64,000 bases of DNA from Listeria farberi (lineage in GTDB: Bacteria > Bacillota > Bacilli > Lactobacillales > Listeriaceae): contig NZ_JAARZJ010000006.1 in NCBI RefSeq assembly GCF_014229245.1, positions 118,039 through 182,038 on the forward strand, in the 5' to 3' direction. The position numbers and the translations under genes are program-made. Shown one piece after another: positions 45,911 through 57,733 of this stretch. Position 1 is the stretch's first letter. Every line of letters starts with the position of its first letter. The notes under the pieces were generated by a model that was given only the letters and a program-made list of their open reading frames with translations, did no database searches and was not told where the DNA came from.

Positions 45911-46933
45911 ATGATTACGTTACAGAACGTCGTAAAAGAATATACGTCCAGAAATAACAAAGTTCTCGCGGTCGACCATGTCGATTTAGAAATTGAACAA
46001 GGTGAAATTTTCGGAGTAGTTGGTTATTCAGGTGCTGGTAAAAGTACGCTAATCCGAATGTTCAATGGATTAGAACTACCAACGGAAGGATCTGTTGAAG
46101 TAGATAATCTACTAATTAGCCAAATTCGCGGTGGGAAATTAAGAAAAGCGCGCCAACAAATCGGTATGATTTTCCAACATTTTAATTTATTATGGTCAAG
46201 AACCGTTGCAGAAAATATTGCATTTCCGTTAGAAATTGCTGGAGTACGTGGTGAAAAAAGACGTTTCCGAGTCAATGAACTAATCCGGCTTGTTGGTTTA
46301 GAAGGAAAAGAAAACGCCTATCCCGCTGAACTAAGCGGCGGACAAAAGCAACGCGTCGGTATCGCAAGAGCGCTCGCCAATAATCCTAAAGTATTGCTTT
46401 GTGATGAAGCTACATCCGCACTAGATCCACAAACAACCGATGAAGTTTTAGAATTACTATTAGATATAAATAAACGTCTCAACCTAACTATCATCGTTAT
46501 CACCCACGAAATGCATGTTATCCGGAAAATTTGTAATCGCGTGGCAGTTATGGAAAACGGGAAAGTTGCTGAACTCGGTGACGTACTAGATGTTTTCCGT
46601 CATCCTAAAGAAAAAGTAACGCAGCGCTTCGTTCGCCAAGTAACTGATTCAGACGAAACAGAAGAACTAATCCATCTATTACTCGATAATTACGCAGAAG
46701 GTAAAATCGTTAAACTACTCTTCATGAGTGAAAATGCAACTCAGCCTGTGATCTCTCAAGTAGCAAAAGAAAATGATATAATGCTAAATGTTCTTCACGG
46801 GAACTTAACTCAAACGCAAAACGGTGCGTACGGAACATTATATGTCCAAGTTTTAGGCACGGAAGAAGCGATAGATGCTAGTCTAACACAGCTCCGTCAA
46901 CTTAAAGTAGAAACGGAAGTGTTAGAACGATGA
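45911..46933 (+). CDS. metN: Methionine ABC transporter ATPase
   Basis: 340 aa. Walker A GYSGAGKST, signature LSGGQKQRVGIARAL, Walker B VLLCDEATSALD, and a C-terminal NIL/ACT-like domain (about 265-340) that binds methionine for feedback inhibition. ATG 45911 is chosen because AAAAGGTGA lies six bases before it; a GTG three codons earlier overlaps that site. Preceded by an S-box riboswitch and overlapping metP by four bases. Confidence 0.96.
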   Translation: MITLQNVVKEYTSRNNKVLAVDHVDLEIEQGEIFGVVGYSGAGKSTLIRMFNGLELPTEGSVEVDNLLISQIRGGKLRKARQQIGMIFQHFNLLWSRTVAENIAFPLEIAGVRGEKRRFRVNELIRLVGLEGKENAYPAELSGGQKQRVGIARALANNPKVLLCDEATSALDPQTTDEVLELLLDINKRLNLTIIVITHEMHVIRKICNRVAVMENGKVAELGDVLDVFRHPKEKVTQRFVRQVTDSDETEELIHLLLDNYAEGKIVKLLFMSENATQPVISQVAKENDIMLNVLHGNLTQTQNGAYGTLYVQVLGTEEAIDASLTQLRQLKVETEVLER

Positions 46934-47604
46934 CGAAATTACAAGAATTATTCCCAAATGTTGATTTTCAAATGATGTGGGTGGCCACACAAGAAACGCT
47001 ATATATGACACTTACTTCATTATTTGCAGTTTTTTTACTAGGAATCGTGCTAGGGTTATTACTATTTTTAACCAATAATAAAAAACATGCCGGATCGCGC
47101 ATTTTATACTGGATAACAGCAATCCTCGTTAATGTATTCCGTTCCATTCCTTTTATTATTTTAATCGTGTTACTTTTACCGATGACAAAATCGTTAGTCG
47201 GAACCGTAATTGGACCGAAAGCAGCACTTCCAGCTTTAATTATCTCAGCAGCTCCGTTTTATGGTCGAATGGTAGAAATTGCTTTTCGTGAAGTGGACAA
47301 AGGTGTTATTGAAGCTGCTAAATCAATGGGCGCGAACATGTTTACCATTATTGGTAAAGTGCTCATCCCAGAAGCCTTACCAGCGATTATTTCTGGTATT
47401 ACGGTGACAGCAATTTCACTTGTTGGATTCACTGCGATGGCCGGTGTCATTGGTGCAGGAGGGCTTGGAAATACAGCTTATCTTGAAGGATTCCAACGTG
47501 GGCAACCTGATGTAACGGTCCTTGCGACAATCATTATCTTAATTATCGTCTTTATTTTCCAGTTTATCGGCGACTTCCTAACAAAACGAACCGATAAACG
47601 CTAA
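46930..47604 (+). CDS. metP: Methionine ABC transporter permease
   Basis: 224 aa, five helices of the MetI class. Cytoplasmic EAA loop EAAKSMGANMFTIIGKVLIP contacts MetN; RSIPFIILIVLLLP follows the third helix. Start overlaps the metN stop (ATGA). Forms the channel for D/L-methionine uptake with MetN and MetQ. Confidence 0.96.
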   Translation: MTKLQELFPNVDFQMMWVATQETLYMTLTSLFAVFLLGIVLGLLLFLTNNKKHAGSRILYWITAILVNVFRSIPFIILIVLLLPMTKSLVGTVIGPKAALPALIISAAPFYGRMVEIAFREVDKGVIEAAKSMGANMFTIIGKVLIPEALPAIISGITVTAISLVGFTAMAGVIGAGGLGNTAYLEGFQRGQPDVTVLATIIILIIVFIFQFIGDFLTKRTDKR

Positions 47605-47668
47605 CCAAAGTATATGAAGCAATTTATATAAAAAAACGCGGAATCCCCGCAAAAAAGGAGAGAATTTC

Positions 47669-48499
47669 ATGAAAAAGGTTCTTGGTTTAATTTTCACATT
47701 AAGTTTAGTTTTAGTACTTACAGCTTGCGGTGGCTCCTCAGATAAAGCATCATCTGATAAAGACGATAACAAATTGGTAGTGGGTGCTTCTAATACACCT
47801 CATGCGCAAATTTTAGAACAAGCAAAACCGATTTTGAAAGATAAAGGGATTGACTTGAAAATTGTTAAATATACAGACTACGTTATGCCTAACAAAGCCC
47901 TAGAAGAAGGCGATTTAGATGCTAACTACTTCCAACATAAACCATATCTTGAATTAGAAGAAAAAGAAAAAGGTTACAAATTTGCTGATGTTGGCGCAAT
48001 TCACATCGAACCAATGGGCATTTATTCTAAAAAAGTAACAGATATTAAAGATTTAAAAGACGGCGCGCAAGTCTTACTTTCTAATTCAAAATCTGACTGG
48101 CCGCGTGTGATTGGTATTTTTGTAGATAATGGACTTTTAACGCTTAAAGACGGTGTGAAAGCACAAGATGCAACCTTTGACGACATTAAAGACAATCCGA
48201 AAAACTTGAAATTCAAATATGATTTTGACCCTGCTTACTTAATGACTGCATATAATAATGAAGAAGGCGATGTTGTCGCTATTAACTCAAACTTTGTTGT
48301 AGACCAAGGTTTAAATCCTTCTAAAGATGCTATTGCAATCGAAAGCAAAGATTCTCCGTATGCTAATATCGTTGTAACTACGGACAAGAAAAAAGATGAC
48401 AAAAACATTAAAGAACTAGTTAAAGTTTTACATTCAAAAGAAATTCAAGATTACATTACGAAAGAATGGGACGGAGCAGTTGTTCCAGTCGATAAGTAA
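47669..48499 (+). CDS. metQ: Methionine-binding lipoprotein
   Basis: 276 aa NlpA-family substrate-binding protein. Signal with lipobox LTAC (Cys about 21), Ser/Asp linker, then the conserved VVGASNTPHAQILEQ, YTDYVMPNKALEEGDLDANY and GDVVAINSNFVVDQGLNP. AAAGGAGAG precedes the ATG. Third gene of the riboswitch-controlled methionine uptake operon; 64 bases separate it from metP. Confidence 0.96.
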   Translation: MKKVLGLIFTLSLVLVLTACGGSSDKASSDKDDNKLVVGASNTPHAQILEQAKPILKDKGIDLKIVKYTDYVMPNKALEEGDLDANYFQHKPYLELEEKEKGYKFADVGAIHIEPMGIYSKKVTDIKDLKDGAQVLLSNSKSDWPRVIGIFVDNGLLTLKDGVKAQDATFDDIKDNPKNLKFKYDFDPAYLMTAYNNEEGDVVAINSNFVVDQGLNPSKDAIAIESKDSPYANIVVTTDKKKDDKNIKELVKVLHSKEIQDYITKEWDGAVVPVDK

Positions 48500-48501
48500 A
48501 C

Positions 48502-48541
48502 AAAAAAATCCTTTTACCGATTTGGTAAAAGGATTTTTTTT
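48502..48541. terminator. Bidirectional terminator after metQ
   Basis: Stem aatccttttacc / ggtaaaaggatt with seven or more A and T on either side. Confidence 0.9.
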
Positions 48542-49616
48542 AATTAGCACTACTTAAATATAGTTTCAGTCCATCAGAAATGGCCTTATCAAGTTCTTTT
48601 TTAGAAACAATGTCTTTACCTTCTGGCATTGGAGGAACTTTTTCGTAATCAAGCATATCCACAGTTGTCGTTAAGCTGATTAAATCTTTTGTTTTGCTAT
48701 CTTCAAAGTTCGTAGTAATAATAGCTTTACTAAAACCTTTTTTGTTATCTGGTGTAAGTGTTAGTTTGAAATCTAACGTTTGATTTTTATCAGAAGTAAG
48801 GTTTTTTAGTGAAGAACGAACACTGTCTTGACCGGCGTTCCATTTTTTTTGAGCTTCTTTTTGTGTACTGCCATCAATTTCTGAAAGAAGTGTTACGATA
48901 TTTCCGTCATCATTAAGTGCTGTAAAGACGTTATTTACTAAATCCTTGATTTCATTTTTAGATAGCTTTAGGACGATATCTCCATTATCTTTAGCGGTGA
49001 AATGTTTGTCATCTAAGTTATTCAAATAACTATAAATTGCGATACCACTTGCTTCTTCAATTTTTTTCAATTCTTCTGCTTGACGATCAACGGTTTCTGA
49101 ATCAATTGTTTGATTGGAGAAGTTTTGAAATGTCTCAAATACGTTGAGATATTTAGATTCTAAGTCTTTATTTTGTGCAAGTACTTTGTTAAAAATCTGA
49201 GCGGCTGAATCGGATAGTAAGTTTGAAATACTATCGGATGCGTCATAAATATCAGAAACTGGAATATAGGCTTTTCCGTCCTCACTATTTTGGAGTGCAT
49301 GTAAGGTTAAATCAAGTGGATTTTTTCCTTTCCAGTGAAGCGAATAAGCACTATAAGAAGAGGAAGAATCACTATCTACAGAAATTTTATATTGAATGTT
49401 AGATTTTTTAAGTTGATTTAAGTCAGTATCAGAGCCAAGTTTTTTAATGTAGTTATCAGATAAGTTATTTACTTGGAAGGTGACGTTCGTTGTAAATTGT
49501 TTATTTTCAGTTGCTTTCTTTAAAGTAGAGGTGAAGTCGGACTTAGGGGAGCTACACCCAGATAATGTGGCTAAAAGCAATACAAAGATGGTCAGAGCCA
49601 TTATTGCTTTCTTCAT
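48540..49616 (-). CDS. Lipoprotein of unknown function
   Basis: 358 aa. Signal peptide with lipobox LSGC (Cys about 21) and Ser-rich start of the mature protein. The rest is a soluble, Ser/Asp/Lys-rich domain with alternating strands, reminiscent of LolA-like or lipoprotein beta-sheet folds (TNVTFQVNN..., LDFKLTLTPDNKKGFSKAI). AGGAGAA precedes the ATG. Anchored on the outer face of the membrane. No family is confidently recognised. Convergent with metQ. Confidence 0.8.
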   Translation of the reverse strand: MKKAIMALTIFVLLLATLSGCSSPKSDFTSTLKKATENKQFTTNVTFQVNNLSDNYIKKLGSDTDLNQLKKSNIQYKISVDSDSSSSYSAYSLHWKGKNPLDLTLHALQNSEDGKAYIPVSDIYDASDSISNLLSDSAAQIFNKVLAQNKDLESKYLNVFETFQNFSNQTIDSETVDRQAEELKKIEEASGIAIYSYLNNLDDKHFTAKDNGDIVLKLSKNEIKDLVNNVFTALNDDGNIVTLLSEIDGSTQKEAQKKWNAGQDSVRSSLKNLTSDKNQTLDFKLTLTPDNKKGFSKAIITTNFEDSKTKDLISLTTTVDMLDYEKVPPMPEGKDIVSKKELDKAISDGLKLYLSSAN

Positions 49617-49956
49617 ATTTTAAATTCTCCTTCAATAAATAATCATTTATTACAAATAAGTTATTATGTTGCAAATTTGTTACGTTACAACAATACCATA
49701 TCTAAATAAGATATACAATCCTTTTTTGTAGTAAAAAAGGACCTTTCTTCTATTGATATAAAGCGTTCTTTCTTTTATGTAATAGATTCTCAAATAAAAT
49801 GGGAATAGTGATAATACTTGAAAACTGGCAAAAAACAGCTATTAATAGTAGAATGAAGGGGAGAATGCGAAGAGTGCTGGTTTTTATAGTTGTAATCAGA
49901 TTAGAATTATACTAAACTAGGATTATGCAAATTTTACACTAGGGAGGACTTTTTTT
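49617..49956. other. Intergenic region between the lipoprotein and suf operon
   Basis: No gene. Contains aataaat-aatc-atttatt (49634-49651) near the lipoprotein start, atatct/agatat around 49700-49714, and TTAGAATTATACTAA (49901-49915), a 7-1-7 palindrome near the expected suf promoter. The suf promoter itself is not certain; TACACT at 49935-49940 is a candidate -10. Confidence 0.45.
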
Positions 49957-50742
49957 ATGGCAACTTTAAAGATTCAAGATTTACATGTTGAAATAGAAGG
50001 AAAAGAAATTTTGAAGGGCGTTAACCTTGAAATTTCAACTGGCGAAATCCATGCAATCATGGGACCAAATGGAACAGGTAAGTCTACGTTATCCTCAGCT
50101 ATTATGGGGCACCCGAAATATGAAGTAACCCAAGGAACAATCACGCTTGATGGAGAAGATGTACTCGAAATGGAAGTAGACGAACGCGCTCGTGCTGGTC
50201 TTTTCTTAGCGATGCAATACCCAAGCGAAATTAGTGGTGTTACAAATGCTGAATTCATTCGTGCAGCCATCAACAGCCGACGCGAAGAAGGCGATGAAAT
50301 CCCAGTAATGCAATTTATCCGCAAACTAGATGCAAAAATGGATATTTTAGATATGGACGAAGAAATGGCGGAACGTTATTTAAATGAAGGATTTTCAGGT
50401 GGAGAGAAAAAACGTAATGAAATTCTGCAATTATTAATGATTGAGCCAAAATTAGCGATTTTAGATGAAATTGACTCCGGTCTTGATATCGACGCGCTTA
50501 AAGTTGTCTCTAAAGGTGTAAATGAAATGCGCGGCGAAGGTTTTGGCTGCTTAATCATTACCCACTACCAACGTTTACTTAACTACATTACACCAGATTT
50601 TGTGCACGTAATGATGCAAGGTAAAGTAGTGAAAGAAGGCGGGCCTGAACTTGCGAAACGTTTAGAAGCGGAAGGTTATGACTGGATTAAACAAGAACTT
50701 GGTATTGAACTTGAAGAAGAAGAAGCAGTAGACCAACAATAA
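49957..50742 (+). CDS. sufC: Fe-S cluster assembly ATPase SufC
   Basis: 261 aa ABC-type ATPase of the SufBCD scaffold. Walker A GPNGTGKST, the SufC-specific QYPSEISGV, signature FSGGEKKRNEILQ, Walker B LAILDEIDSGLDIDAL. AGGGAGGA precedes the ATG. First gene of sufCDSUB, the main cluster-building pathway in Firmicutes. Confidence 0.98.
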   Translation: MATLKIQDLHVEIEGKEILKGVNLEISTGEIHAIMGPNGTGKSTLSSAIMGHPKYEVTQGTITLDGEDVLEMEVDERARAGLFLAMQYPSEISGVTNAEFIRAAINSRREEGDEIPVMQFIRKLDAKMDILDMDEEMAERYLNEGFSGGEKKRNEILQLLMIEPKLAILDEIDSGLDIDALKVVSKGVNEMRGEGFGCLIITHYQRLLNYITPDFVHVMMQGKVVKEGGPELAKRLEAEGYDWIKQELGIELEEEEAVDQQ

Positions 50743-50760
50743 GGAAGTGAGGTTAAAATC

Positions 50761-52062
50761 ATGGCAGAAAATATGACAATTAAAGATGATTTTATCCACG
50801 CTTTTTCAAGTAATGCGAATGAACCGGATTGGTTTTTAGAAATCCGTCGCAATGCTTTTAAAGCCTACGGGGAACTTGACTTGCCTTTTGTGGATAAAAC
50901 AAAAATTACTCGCTGGAATTTCACAAAGTTTGAGACGTTTATACCTTTTAAAGAAGGCGTGACGAATGAAACTTTACCTGAAAAAGTAGCGAATTTAGTT
51001 GATTTAGATAATAAAGAAGCCAATTTTTACGTTCAAATGGATGAAAGACCTGCGAGACTTCAGTTGCAACAAGAACTAGTTGATCAAGGTGTTATTTTTA
51101 CAGATATTATTTCCGCTGTGAAAAACCATCCTGAACTTGTGAAGAAATATTTCATGAAAGATGCAGTTCAAGTGAATGAGCACAAATTGACTGCTTTTCA
51201 TGCGGCACTAGTGAACGGTGGGATTTTCCTTTACGTTCCTAAAAATGTTGAAGTGAAAGCGCCAATTCAAGCTGTTTTTGTACAAGAAAAAGCAGAATCT
51301 CCACTTGTTAACCATGTGTTGCTTGTGGCGGATGATAATAGCGCAGTCACTTATGTGGAAAACTATGTAACAGTAGATAACGCACCTAAAGGGATTGTTA
51401 GTATTGTTGAAGAAGTAATCGCTGAGAAAAATGCGCGTATTACTTTTGGTGGTGTAGACAATCTTGCAAGTGATGTTACGACATATGTGAACCGTCGTGG
51501 ACACATTGGAACAGATAGCCAAATTGAATGGGCGCTTGGCCTGATGAATGATGGCGATACAATTAATGAGAACGTAACAAACCTAATGGGTGATGGATCT
51601 TCTGCTGATGTAAAAACAGTGACAGTTGGTCGCGGTAAGCAAACGCAAAACGTAACAACTCGCGTGACACATTACGGAAAAGCTTCTAACGGTACGATTT
51701 TATCTCATGGTGTTATGAAAGAAAGAGCAACAACTATTTTTAACGGAATTGGCCACATTAAACATGGCGCTTCTAAGTCTGATGCACAACAAGAGTCACG
51801 TGTATTAATGCTTAGTCCTGAAGCACGCGGTGATGCAAACCCAATTTTATTAATTGATGAAAATGACGTAGTTGCAGGTCATGCGGCTTCTGTTGGACGC
51901 GTTGATCCACTACAATTATTCTATTTGATGAGTCGCGGGATTTCTCAAAAAGAAGCAGAAAGATTAGTTATTCATGGCTTCTTAGATCCTGTTGTTCGTC
52001 AGTTACCAATCGAAAGTGTAAAAACGATGCTTCGTGAAGTAATCGAAGGGAAAGTGCGCTAA
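50761..52062 (+). CDS. sufD: Fe-S cluster assembly protein SufD
   Basis: 433 aa. Right-handed beta-helix core typical of SufB/SufD, with C-terminal helices ([20 protein letters not shown]). The conserved GIGHIKHGASKSDAQQESR motif with His and VDPLQLFYL are present. AAGGAAGTGAGG precedes the ATG. Heterodimerises with SufB and is driven by SufC. It abuts sufS directly. Confidence 0.97.
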   Translation: MAENMTIKDDFIHAFSSNANEPDWFLEIRRNAFKAYGELDLPFVDKTKITRWNFTKFETFIPFKEGVTNETLPEKVANLVDLDNKEANFYVQMDERPARLQLQQELVDQGVIFTDIISAVKNHPELVKKYFMKDAVQVNEHKLTAFHAALVNGGIFLYVPKNVEVKAPIQAVFVQEKAESPLVNHVLLVADDNSAVTYVENYVTVDNAPKGIVSIVEEVIAEKNARITFGGVDNLASDVTTYVNRRGHIGTDSQIEWALGLMNDGDTINENVTNLMGDGSSADVKTVTVGRGKQTQNVTTRVTHYGKASNGTILSHGVMKERATTIFNGIGHIKHGASKSDAQQESRVLMLSPEARGDANPILLIDENDVVAGHAASVGRVDPLQLFYLMSRGISQKEAERLVIHGFLDPVVRQLPIESVKTMLREVIEGKVR

Positions 52063-53729
<1,667 letters not shown>

Positions 53730-53751
53730 GTAGCGAAAAGGAGGATACGAC

Positions 53752-55146
53752 ATGACTGAAATTCCAGAAATTGGCGAATACCAATATGGATTCCATGACA
53801 AAGATACCTCTGTGTTCCGTACAGAACGCGGATTAACAGAAAAAGTAGTAAGAGAAATTTCGAATATTAAAGAAGAACCAGAATGGATGCTTGAATTCCG
53901 TTTGAAGTCTTTGGAGCAATTTTATAAAATGCCAATGCCGACTTGGGGTGGCGACCTGTCAGAACTGAAGTTTGAAGACATCACTTACTACGTGAAACCG
54001 TCTGAACAAACCGTACGTTCTTGGGATGAAGTTCCTGAAGAAATTAAACGTACTTTTGATAAATTAGGTATTCCTGAAGCCGAACAAAAATATTTGGCTG
54101 GGGCATCTGCGCAGTACGAATCCGAAGTAGTTTATCACAATATGAAGCAAGACCTAGAAGATTTAGGGATTGTCTTCAAAGATACAGATTCCGCGTTAAA
54201 AGAAAACGAAGATATTTTCAAAGAATATTTCGCAAAAGTAATTCCACCAAGCGACAACAAATTCGCTGCGCTAAACTCGGCTGTTTGGTCAGGTGGTTCA
54301 TTCATCTACGTACCACCAGGTATCAAAGTAGATACGCCACTTCAAGCCTATTTCCGCATTAACTCGGAAAACATGGGGCAATTTGAACGGACGCTAATTA
54401 TCGTCGACGAAAATGCCAGTGTAAACTACGTGGAAGGCTGTACTGCTCCCGTTTATACAACGAATTCCCTTCACTCAGCTGTCGTGGAAATTATTGTAAA
54501 ACCAGGCGCTTACTGCCGTTATACAACCATCCAAAACTGGGCAAATAACGTTTATAACCTAGTAACAAAACGTACTTTCTGTGAAGAAAATGCGACTATG
54601 GAATGGATTGATGGTAACATTGGTTCGAAATTAACGATGAAATACCCAGCTGTACATTTACGTGGCGAAGGAGCGCGCGGAACGACACTTTCTATCGCGA
54701 TTGCTGGTAAAGGCCAACGTCAAGACGCAGGAGCAAAAATGATGCACTATGCGCCTAATACGTCCTCTACGATTGTATCGAAGTCGATTTCGAAACAAGG
54801 CGGAAACGTAACGTACCGCGGAATTGTTCATTTTGGTCGTAATGCAGACGGCGCACGTTCCAATATCGAATGTGATACGCTCATTATGGACAACCTGTCC
54901 ACATCGGACACAATCCCGTACAACGAAATCCTAAACAGCAACATCTCATTAGAACACGAAGCCAAAGTTTCCAAAGTATCTGAGGAACAACTTTTCTACC
55001 TAATGAGCCGTGGTTTAAGCGAAGAAGAAGCGACAGAAATGATCGTTATGGGCTTCATTGAACCATTTACGAAAGAATTGCCAATGGAATATGCCGTTGA
55101 GATGAACCGTTTGATTAAGTTTGAAATGGAAGGCTCGATTGGTTAA
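53752..55146 (+). CDS. sufB: Fe-S cluster assembly scaffold SufB
   Basis: 464 aa. Beta-helix core with the SufB-specific [10 protein letters not shown] and [16 protein letters not shown] regions, plus [20 protein letters not shown] and the Cys of [13 protein letters not shown] probably used for cluster binding. AAAGGAGG precedes the ATG. Last gene of the operon; strong terminator follows. Confidence 0.98.
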   Translation: MTEIPEIGEYQYGFHDKDTSVFRTERGLTEKVVREISNIKEEPEWMLEFRLKSLEQFYKMPMPTWGGDLSELKFEDITYYVKPSEQTVRSWDEVPEEIKRTFDKLGIPEAEQKYLAGASAQYESEVVYHNMKQDLEDLGIVFKDTDSALKENEDIFKEYFAKVIPPSDNKFAALNSAVWSGGSFIYVPPGIKVDTPLQAYFRINSENMGQFERTLIIVDENASVNYVEGCTAPVYTTNSLHSAVVEIIVKPGAYCRYTTIQNWANNVYNLVTKRTFCEENATMEWIDGNIGSKLTMKYPAVHLRGEGARGTTLSIAIAGKGQRQDAGAKMMHYAPNTSSTIVSKSISKQGGNVTYRGIVHFGRNADGARSNIECDTLIMDNLSTSDTIPYNEILNSNISLEHEAKVSKVSEEQLFYLMSRGLSEEEATEMIVMGFIEPFTKELPMEYAVEMNRLIKFEMEGSIG

Positions 55147-55152
55147 TATAAC

Positions 55153-55196
55153 AAAAAACCCCTTCAACTACAGGTCTGTGGTTGGAAGGGGTTTTT
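55153..55196 (+). terminator. Terminator after sufB
   Basis: Stem aaaaaccccttcaac / gttggaaggggtttt and a T run. Confidence 0.9.
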
Positions 55197-55210
55197 ATTT
55201 ACATTTAATT

Positions 55211-55384
55211 TTAGCTATTTTTCTTTCGACTTAAAAAGCCAGCAATAAAATAAGATAGTATAAAAATAGAAAATCCGCCTATTAAAGATATATCTGATCC
55301 ATCAAAAGGTTTCGTACCAGTAAAGATTGAACCGATTAATAGCGTTCCGAAAAAAACTGAAGTCACTATAATAAGTCTTTTCAT
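55211..55384 (-). CDS. Small two-helix membrane protein
   Basis: 57 aa, starting MKRLIIVTSVFFGTLLIG; two hydrophobic segments (about 3-22 and 33-51) with a short loop and basic end RKKNS. AGGAG lies eight bases before the ATG on the minus strand. It is a single gene convergent with the suf operon. Function unknown. Confidence 0.65.
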   Translation of the reverse strand: MKRLIIVTSVFFGTLLIGSIFTGTKPFDGSDISLIGGFSIFILSYFIAGFLSRKKNS

Positions 55385-55518
55385 CTGTTTTCTCCTTTTT
55401 TAATTAAAGTATAAAACATAAAATATTTAAGGTAAAGCAACAACCAAATTAAAAGATTCTCCCTCCTTTTTGCGTTATAATAAATATAAATCAAAAACGA
55501 TAGAGAGGGTGGCGGTTG

Positions 55519-56361
55519 ATGATTACAATCGGATTAACTGGATGGAGTGATCATGATTCTTTATTACAAACAAAAAAATTAACGTTGGCTGATTATGCGG
55601 CACATTTTCCTGTGGTAGAAGTTGATACGAGTTTTTATGCGATTCCTTCTCCGCGAACAACGGCAAACTGGGCGGCGCAAACTACGGATGATTTTCGTTT
55701 TGTGATAAAGGCTTTTTCGGCGATGACAAAACATAAAGAATGGTCGCAGTATTTTGATAGCGAAAATGCGATGTACACGGCATATATGGATATGATTGCA
55801 CCGATAAGTGAATCGGGAAAACTACAGGCGATTTTATATCAATTTCCACCATATTTTCACTGTACGAAAGAGAATGTGACTTATTTAAGATATATTGCCT
55901 CGAAAATGGGTGATTTGCCTGTAGCAATTGAATTTCGTAATAACTCATGGTATAGCGAACAAAATACAGAAAAGACGTTAGATTTACTACGCGAATTAGG
56001 GTTTATTCATACGGTTGTCGATGAACCGCAAGTTGGGTCTGGAAGTGTACCAATTGTGCTTCGTGAGACAAATAGTGAGATGACGCTAGTTAGACTGCAT
56101 GGTCGGAATCAGTATGGTTGGATGAAAGCGAGTAGTCCGGAATGGCGCGAGGTTCGCACGCTTTATCGTTATAATGAGGAAGAAATTAACGAATGGACCA
56201 AATATGTGGAGCATTTACAAAAACTTTCCAAAGAGGTAGTCGTGATTTTTAATAATAACAGCGGCGGGGATGCAGCTGATAATGCGAAACATTTACAAAA
56301 GGCGCTCCAAGTTGAGTTTCAAGGTTTGGCACCTATGCAAATGGATTTGTTTTCAGAATAA
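55519..56361 (+). CDS. DUF72 (YecE-family) protein
   Basis: 280 aa TIM-barrel-like protein. Start MITIGLTGWSDHD, conserved FPVVEVDTSFYAIPSPRTTANW, YLRYIASKMGDLPVAIEFRN and VRLHGRN match the family. Enzyme activity is not established. ATG 55519 is preceded by AGAGGGTGG; a TTG one codon earlier is possible. Single-gene unit. Confidence 0.88.
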   Translation: MITIGLTGWSDHDSLLQTKKLTLADYAAHFPVVEVDTSFYAIPSPRTTANWAAQTTDDFRFVIKAFSAMTKHKEWSQYFDSENAMYTAYMDMIAPISESGKLQAILYQFPPYFHCTKENVTYLRYIASKMGDLPVAIEFRNNSWYSEQNTEKTLDLLRELGFIHTVVDEPQVGSGSVPIVLRETNSEMTLVRLHGRNQYGWMKASSPEWREVRTLYRYNEEEINEWTKYVEHLQKLSKEVVVIFNNNSGGDAADNAKHLQKALQVEFQGLAPMQMDLFSE

Positions 56362-56394
56362 AAAGATGGCGCGTGAGTAGCGCCATCTTTTTTA
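56361..56394. terminator. Bidirectional terminator
   Basis: Stem aaaagatggcgc / gcgccatctttt between convergent genes. Confidence 0.9.
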
Positions 56395-56757
56395 TGCCTT
56401 AATTCCAATTAAAAAGCTAATAACTAAAATAATAAGTACAATCCCAGTTACGCCAACATATAAGTAATCTTTTTCCTTCAAAAAAGTAAACAATGATACA
56501 ACAACACGAAGGACGGGCGTTAAAATCAAGCAAAACAGACCGAACATCATAATTGCGTATGGTTTAAGCGTTCCTAGCCCGCTGAAAATCGCTGTAAGTG
56601 AGGTCGGGTAAGTTTCCCCAGGATAGCCACTTTCTCCGGTAATAAACAGCATAACAAGGCCAAAAACGATAATGATCGCACTAAGGACAACACCGATTCG
56701 TAGCAGCGCGCTAACAATTAGCTCCACGCGGTACATTTCTTCTTTTTTCTCTGCCAT
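56392..56757 (-). CDS. DUF1634 membrane protein
   Basis: 121 aa, three helices (about 14-36, 60-85, 98-118). Stop of the upstream TauE/SafE-like gene and start of this one abut (56758/56757), so they form an operon. DUF1634 proteins are usually found beside such exporters and are thought to be auxiliary subunits; this is inferred from context. Confidence 0.82.
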   Translation of the reverse strand: MAEKKEEMYRVELIVSALLRIGVVLSAIIIVFGLVMLFITGESGYPGETYPTSLTAIFSGLGTLKPYAIMMFGLFCLILTPVLRVVVSLFTFLKEKDYLYVGVTGIVLIILVISFLIGIKA

Positions 56758-57597
56758 CTAAATCCACCCCAATCCTTCTAAAATCATTTGGAAGGCAACA
56801 TATAAAATGACGGGAATAAAAATAATCCGAATAACTTTGCTTTTTAGACGTTGCATGATGCGCGTTCCAAGCGTTGCACCGACAAGTACCCCAATCGCAA
56901 CAGGAGCTGCAATAGCGGGCTGGATGTCGCCTTGGAAAAGATACACAGTTGCACTGGCCGCCGCAGTTACTCCCATCATTAAATTACTCGTCGCGCTACT
57001 TACTTTTAGTGGCATTTTCATAAAGACATCAAGTGCCATGACTTTAAAAGCACCACTACCGATTCCAAGTAAACCACTAGCAATACCTGCGCCGTACATC
57101 ACACCGAAACCAGCAGGAACATTTGCCACTTGATAGTCAACTGTCTGCCGTAAAGATTTATCGTAATAGGAATCATGTAAGTTTAATTTGGTTGCGAGTG
57201 GGTCTGGTTTTACATTGGTAGGAAATTCTGAACCGACCTTTTTTATCATGTTGAAAGCAGAATATAGAAGTAAAAGTCCGAAGATGATGTAGAGGGCTGT
57301 AGCCGAGAGCAGTCCGCTGACGAAAGCCCCGGTTATTGCACCAATTGTTGTGGCAATTTCGAGAAACATCCCGACACGAAGATTGGTGATGCCGTCTTTG
57401 ATATAAGCGATGGCAGAACCACTACTAGTTGCGATAACGGAAATAATACTCGCACCAATCGCATACTGAATATCAATCCCGAAAATAAGAGTCAAGGCTG
57501 GCGTTACGATAATTCCACCACCAAGCCCAAGCAAAGAGCCTACAACCCCTGCAAAAACAGAGATTAAAAGAATTTCGACTGTTTGCGTAATATCCAA
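56758..57597 (-). CDS. TauE/SafE-family membrane transporter
   Basis: 279 aa, about eight helices. Characteristic GLGGGIIVTPALTLIFG near the N-terminus and the repeat-like GLLGIGSGAFKVMALDVFMK in the second half. TTG 57597 is chosen because AAAGGGA lies about ten bases before it; the frame extends 22 codons further with no similarity. Family members export sulfite, sulfoacetate or other organic anions; the substrate here is unknown. Cotranscribed with the DUF1634 gene. Confidence 0.87.
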   Translation of the reverse strand: MDITQTVEILLISVFAGVVGSLLGLGGGIIVTPALTLIFGIDIQYAIGASIISVIATSSGSAIAYIKDGITNLRVGMFLEIATTIGAITGAFVSGLLSATALYIIFGLLLLYSAFNMIKKVGSEFPTNVKPDPLATKLNLHDSYYDKSLRQTVDYQVANVPAGFGVMYGAGIASGLLGIGSGAFKVMALDVFMKMPLKVSSATSNLMMGVTAAASATVYLFQGDIQPAIAAPVAIGVLVGATLGTRIMQRLKSKVIRIIFIPVILYVAFQMILEGLGWI

Positions 57598-57733
57598 AAA
57601 AATCACGTCCCTTTTAAAACAATATATCCTATCATAACATAAAATGAAAAGGGAACAATTCATCCAGTCCTAGTGCGTGTAAAAAAAGCGGTTTTAAGCT
57701 ACAATAGTTATAGGTAAGGAGTGAGATGGATAG

